A program made the translations under genes and the position numbers. From NCBI RefSeq assembly GCF_027409185.1, contig NC_084469.1, positions 80,263,918 to 80,327,917 of the forward strand: a stretch of 64,000 nucleotides of DNA, in the 5' to 3' direction. Source of the DNA: Cynocephalus volans. Its lineage: Eukaryota; Chordata; Mammalia; Dermoptera; Cynocephalidae. The number at the start of each line of letters is the position of its first letter. The first letter of the stretch is position 1. Shown piece by piece: positions 60,528 to 64,000 of this stretch. The notes below the pieces were generated by a model, which was not told where the DNA came from, did no database searches, and saw only the letters and a list, made by a program, of their open reading frames with translations.

Positions 60528-60712
60528 GACCAGTGGTTCTCAAAGTGTGGTCCCTGGACCAGCAGCATCAGCATCACCTGGGAACTTGTCAGAAATGCAA
60601 ATTCTCAGGCCCTGTCTCAGACCTGCTGAATTAAAAACTCTGGGTTTGCGACCAGCAATCTATGTTCTAACAAGCCTTCCAGGTGACTCTCATGCTGAGT
60701 GCCACTGATTTA
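60528..60712 (+). repeat. MER5A hAT DNA transposon remnant
   Basis: CAGTGGTTCTCAAAGTGTGG, GCATCACCTGGGAACTTGTC, GAAATGCAAATTCTCAGGCC, CAGACCTGCTGAATTAAAAA and AGTGCCACTGATTT make a well-preserved MER5A with recognisable inverted ends. Confidence 0.9.
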
Positions 60713-61308
60713 GACATTTAAATAAATTAAATATGCTCAGGGAAGAAAGCAAATTATTTATTATTGAGAACAGATGTGGGGATCCCGGATCATACTGTTC
60801 ACAGGTGTCTCAGGGATGCTCCACAGCTGCATAGGCTGGTACAGTGACCCCCACACCTCCCCACAGGCCTGCACCAAGCAAGGGATGGCCACCATGTCCA
60901 AGTCCCTCCAAGCCCCTAGCCTCCTCCGAAAGACCCTCCTGCACTGAGGAGACCTCATGCAGCAGTCCCAGGCCTGGCATAGAGAGGAGGGGATGGGCCA
61001 GAGATGTGAGTGCTGGGCAGGGGTTGACCAGGTGACCCGAGCCTGACAAACTAGTACCAAATACAAGCCAGACTCCTAACTCCAGTCTCCCCTCCCCCCC
61101 CAACTCCAGTTCAGTAACTCTGTCTCATATTAGTCAGGATAGGCTGGGATATGCACCAGTGACATAAATCTGAATGTAGGCGGTAACCTGAAATCTCCAC
61201 AGCTTAACACATCACGGGTTACTTTCTTGCGCTCACAAAGTCCAGAGCAAGTTGGGCAACTCTCTAGGATGTTTTTCTTCCATGCATTGGTTCAGCAAAC
61301 TATGATGC

Positions 61309-61481
61309 TTTTTTTTTTTTTTTTTTAAAAGATGACCGGTAAGGGGATCTTAACCCTTGACTTGGTGTTGTCAGCACCACGCTCACCCAGTGAGCAAACC
61401 GGCCATCCCTATACAGGATCCGAACCCATGGCCTTGGTGTTATCAGCACCACACTCTCCCGAGTGAGCCACGGACCAGCCC
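61309..61481 (-). mobile_element. CYN-type dimeric tRNA-Ile-derived SINE
   Basis: The minus strand reads GGGCTGGTCCGTGGCTCACT, GTGGTGCTGATAACACCAAG (tRNA-Ile-like, with a GAT anticodon context), a B box-like GGTTCGGATCC and GGATGGCCGGTTTGCTCACT (second unit). It ends GATCCCCTTACCGGTCATCT and poly(A) (T run 61309-61326). It is organised like the 20.1-kb copy but diverged by several substitutions. I could not identify a clear target-site duplication. Confidence 0.8.
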
Positions 61482-62599
61482 TTCTCTTGCTGCTCTGCTT
61501 TCTCAACACAAGGCTTTGGGGGCAGAGAGAACTAGAAGGACATGAACTGGCTCTTAAATAGTTCCACCCAGACAGTTCCACTTACAGCCCATGGGCCGGA
61601 GCTAGCCTCATGGCTCTGTGTCTCTCAGAGGGTCGGGACACATGGGGAGCACATGGAGAGTCAGTGATCGATAGAAGTCCCTGTTATCTACCTGTGGACA
61701 CCCCCAGCTGTAGTCCACTCTGCCACCTCCCACAGGATTGCTCATTCCCTCACCAAACACCTATCAAGGACCAACTTAGAAGTGGGCACTGTGCTCAGCA
61801 TTGGGTCCACTATAATGAACAGGACAGACACCGTCTCAGTCCTTAAGGAGCTCATAGTAGAGAAGGGGGGGATTAAGCTGACCCTCACCTAAGTTCCCCA
61901 GGTCCCCATTTCTGTGTCCCCCTTTTGTTAACAGCATCACCATCCTGCCTGACTCACAGGCTAAATTTAGTCAGCTCTCAATCTGTCAGTGAACCTTGGT
62001 TTTCTAATCTGTACAACAGGGATGATGAGTCCAACAGAGGTCATCTGATAATAATGAGAAAAGTGAGTCTCAGATTGGTGAAGGCTCACAGCCACCAGGC
62101 AGGGAGCTAGGATTCAAATGCCATCATCCGATTCCACTGTTCAAGTCTCTCCAGGGGCCCTTCGTCTTCCTCCCTGGATGGGTGGGCCCTGCAAAGTTTT
62201 CCTCAAACTTTTACACTTTCTATATGAAGGAGGGGATCTGAGAGCCCAGCCTTCCAGCCACAGCCAAGGTTAGCTGGGCCTGGCCTTGAGCCAGCATGGG
62301 CCCATGAAGACAGCATGAGCCAGCCCCGCCTGACCTCTGAGGCAGCCCTGCGACTGGCTCTTGGCTCATGTCATTCCAGGGGGGCCACAGCAGCTGACCT
62401 GCCACAGGACCTGAACAGGGCCTGCTCCAAACCCCTCACCCTCCACCGCCCTTTCTCCACGTATGGATGTGGTCAAAAAGCTTACCATGGGACCAGTAAG
62501 GCGACCACCACCACCATTAGAAACCTGATCCCAAGTCGCTGATTAAAACCAGGAGGGGGTTTTAATCAGCCAGGGCCATATGCTATTTAACTGAAGATG

Positions 62600-62950
62600 A
62601 AAGAACAAATGATAAGCATCATCTCAGAAAGGATGTCGTTAAAGGAAGAGCAGAACAGCAAGTGGCATCTTTCATCATTCCAGCAGCCCCTCGCAAAGCT
62701 CTCGTTAGAGGCTTTGAGGAACATCTGGGCCCTGTCTATTATGCAGTGCTCACAATGTCATTGTGTTTGACAACGGCTCCTGAGCCACGCCATACTAAAC
62801 TTCTATATAGACAATTAATGCCTATTAATTACAGTTTTCAAATCAGCAAAATGATCCTTCATTAACTTAATCGCCTCTTCTATTTTATCAGGAAATTATA
62901 TTCTCTCTGTTCATAATCCCTGCATCTGAAACCACCCATGGGCAGGAAGC
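62600..62950. promoter_or_regulatory. AT-rich, repeat-free stretch; candidate conserved enhancer
   Basis: No interspersed repeat is recognised. The core around 62,805-62,840 contains CAATTAATGCCTATTAATTA, two closely spaced homeodomain-type TAAT sites, within balanced, non-repetitive sequence that looks more like constrained non-coding DNA than neutral intergenic DNA. This rests on appearance only, with no alignment. Confidence 0.25.
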
Positions 62951-63429
62951 ACATGATGCTACTTGGCTGACTGTTTATGGGAAGACTTGCCTGTCCTCCT
63001 GCCATCTCAACATCCCTCACCTCACCCCACCCTCCTCCAGGAGATGGGAAGCCACCGAAGGCCTCTAGAGTATTCCGTAGGGTTGTCTGACAGGCATGGG
63101 TCCTGGGAAATGCGGATGGAACTTAGGCTGGGACGGCTGCCATCCAGCTGGAGCTCAACCAATGTGTGTTGGGGGTGATGTGGAGAAGAAACTGTGGTCA
63201 CCACCTTCTGCGTCACTTTTGACAGCGTACAGCCCTTCTCCTCACTGTTGGCAACCTTGGGGATCACCCTCCCTGCTCATACTAGCTGGTGACTTATGGT
63301 ACTATTTTAACCCTATTGCACACATGGGCAAACTAAGACTTGCAGAGGAGAAATGATTCCTTGAGACTGCAGAGCAAATCGGCAGCCAGGCTGGGCGTCT
63401 GACTCAGCTCATCTAACTCCCCAGACACG

Positions 63430-63610
63430 GCCTCAACCTGAGTTTGCACGTGTGATAGATGGCATTGTCGTTCAGGGGATTTCATCCTTTTCCTGACTCA
63501 GCATGGAGGATGCTCACCTGCCCCCATCGCTTTTGGGCCATGTGACTTGTTTTGGCCAATAGAGTGGGAGTGGATGTGATGCCCACCATAGCCCCTGCTT
63601 CTTGGGTGGT
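63430..63610 (+). repeat. Probable MLT1-type LTR remnant
   Basis: GGGCCATGTGACTTGTTTTG followed by GCCAATAGAGTGGGAGTGGA is a phrase I associate with MLT1 LTRs. Ends are not defined. Confidence 0.45.
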
Positions 63611-63611
63611 C

Positions 63612-63688
63612 AGGAGATGCTCAGAGAAGGGAGAGAGAAAGGAGGGACAGGGAGGGAGAAAGAAGGAGGGGGAGAGAGAAGAGAGAAT
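63612..63688 (+). repeat. Purine-only (GGGAGA)n-like tract
   Basis: About 77 bases almost free of pyrimidines (GAGAAGGGAGAGAGAAAGG and onward). It could form triplex structures. Confidence 0.85.
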
Positions 63689-64000
63689 GCCACAAGGCAT
63701 GAGCCTTTGGATCTCATTGGGTCAAATGCCTTAGGCAAATTACATAACTTCCCAGCCTTCCTTTCCTCAACAGTAAAGTAGATGTGGTATGGGACACCTG
63801 CCCCAGGCTTGGGGGTTGGGGAGGCTTCCTACCTATGTCCTAAAGTTGCTGTGAGGGTTAAATGGGGAGTGCTTTGCCTAAAGGGTTGCTTTGCCTCTGG
63901 TGGGATTTTGGTACCGTGGTATCTCAGAGGGCCCAGAGTGAGGGAGTGGCTGCTTCCCCCCACCCCCACACCGTTCCCCCAAGCTCCGTGGGCTCACAAG

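Larger units (their letters stand above)
61482..64000. other. Intergenic to the right edge, no gene recognised
   Basis: In human the next gene beyond SNX20 is NKD1, whose 3' end would lie on the minus strand to the right. I searched the minus strand for its histidine-rich C-terminus and did not find it, so NKD1 most likely begins beyond the window. Confidence 0.5.

Noticed and set aside
61482-64000. NKD1 3' exons near the right edge
   Set aside because: Expected from human gene order, but no histidine-rich NKD1 C-terminal coding sequence was found on the minus strand.

Overview
This window is nuclear DNA from a placental mammal and contains two immune genes in a head-to-head arrangement. NOD2 (intracellular muramyl-dipeptide sensor) runs on the minus strand across the left third. 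SNX20 (a leukocyte PX-domain sorting nexin) runs on the plus strand at about 39-47.7 kb. This matches the human chromosome 16 order SNX20-NOD2, seen here in reverse orientation. The species call comes from two SINEs (20,097-20,273 and 61,309-61,481). Each is a head-to-tail dimer of tRNA-Ile-like units, which fits the CYN family of colugos (Dermoptera). There is no Alu, B1, carnivore or ruminant SINE in the window. A colugo such as Galeopterus is therefore the best guess, from recalled family structure rather than a database search.

Layout: 1-23.3 kb is NOD2. Six exons are visible: a non-coding first exon, both CARD exons, the 1,816-bp NACHT exon and the first two leucine-rich-repeat exons. 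Together they encode residues 1-850 of about 1,013, and the 3' part lies off the left edge. Splice phases fit throughout and no exon has a frameshift or stop. Just upstream of exon 1 is a perfect NF-kB motif. Further upstream, at about 22.85-23.3 kb, is a GC-rich block with a consensus splice donor on the NOD2 strand, a possible second promoter.

23.3-39 kb is repeat-rich intergenic DNA. It holds a nearly full-length young LINE-1 on the minus strand (25,591-32,163), with an exact 16-bp target-site duplication, an intact ORF1 and a broken ORF2. Next to it is an older plus-strand L1 interrupted by a PAM16 processed pseudogene and by a solo retroviral LTR with a 4-bp duplication.

39-47.7 kb is SNX20. 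Three coding exons (130 + 152 + 669 bp) give a complete 316-residue protein, the length I recall for human SNX20. A candidate 5' non-coding exon lies near 39.3 kb and a candidate polyadenylation signal at 47,669.

47.7-64 kb has no protein gene I can support. It contains a second young L1 that is 5'-inverted (51,959-53,110, 14-bp target-site duplication), a GC-rich block with a strong CTCF-type motif (53.57-54.1 kb), many ancient repeats (L2, MIR, MER5, L1M), the second CYN SINE, and an AT-rich non-repetitive stretch near 62.6-62.95 kb that could be a conserved regulatory element.

I found no undescribed molecular system. The most interesting observations are the NOD2 5' end (loss of the human upstream start codon, a retained uORF, a conserved NF-kB site), a 30-bp near-perfect hairpin at 23,444-23,518, and the nested or inverted retroelement structures between and beside the two genes.
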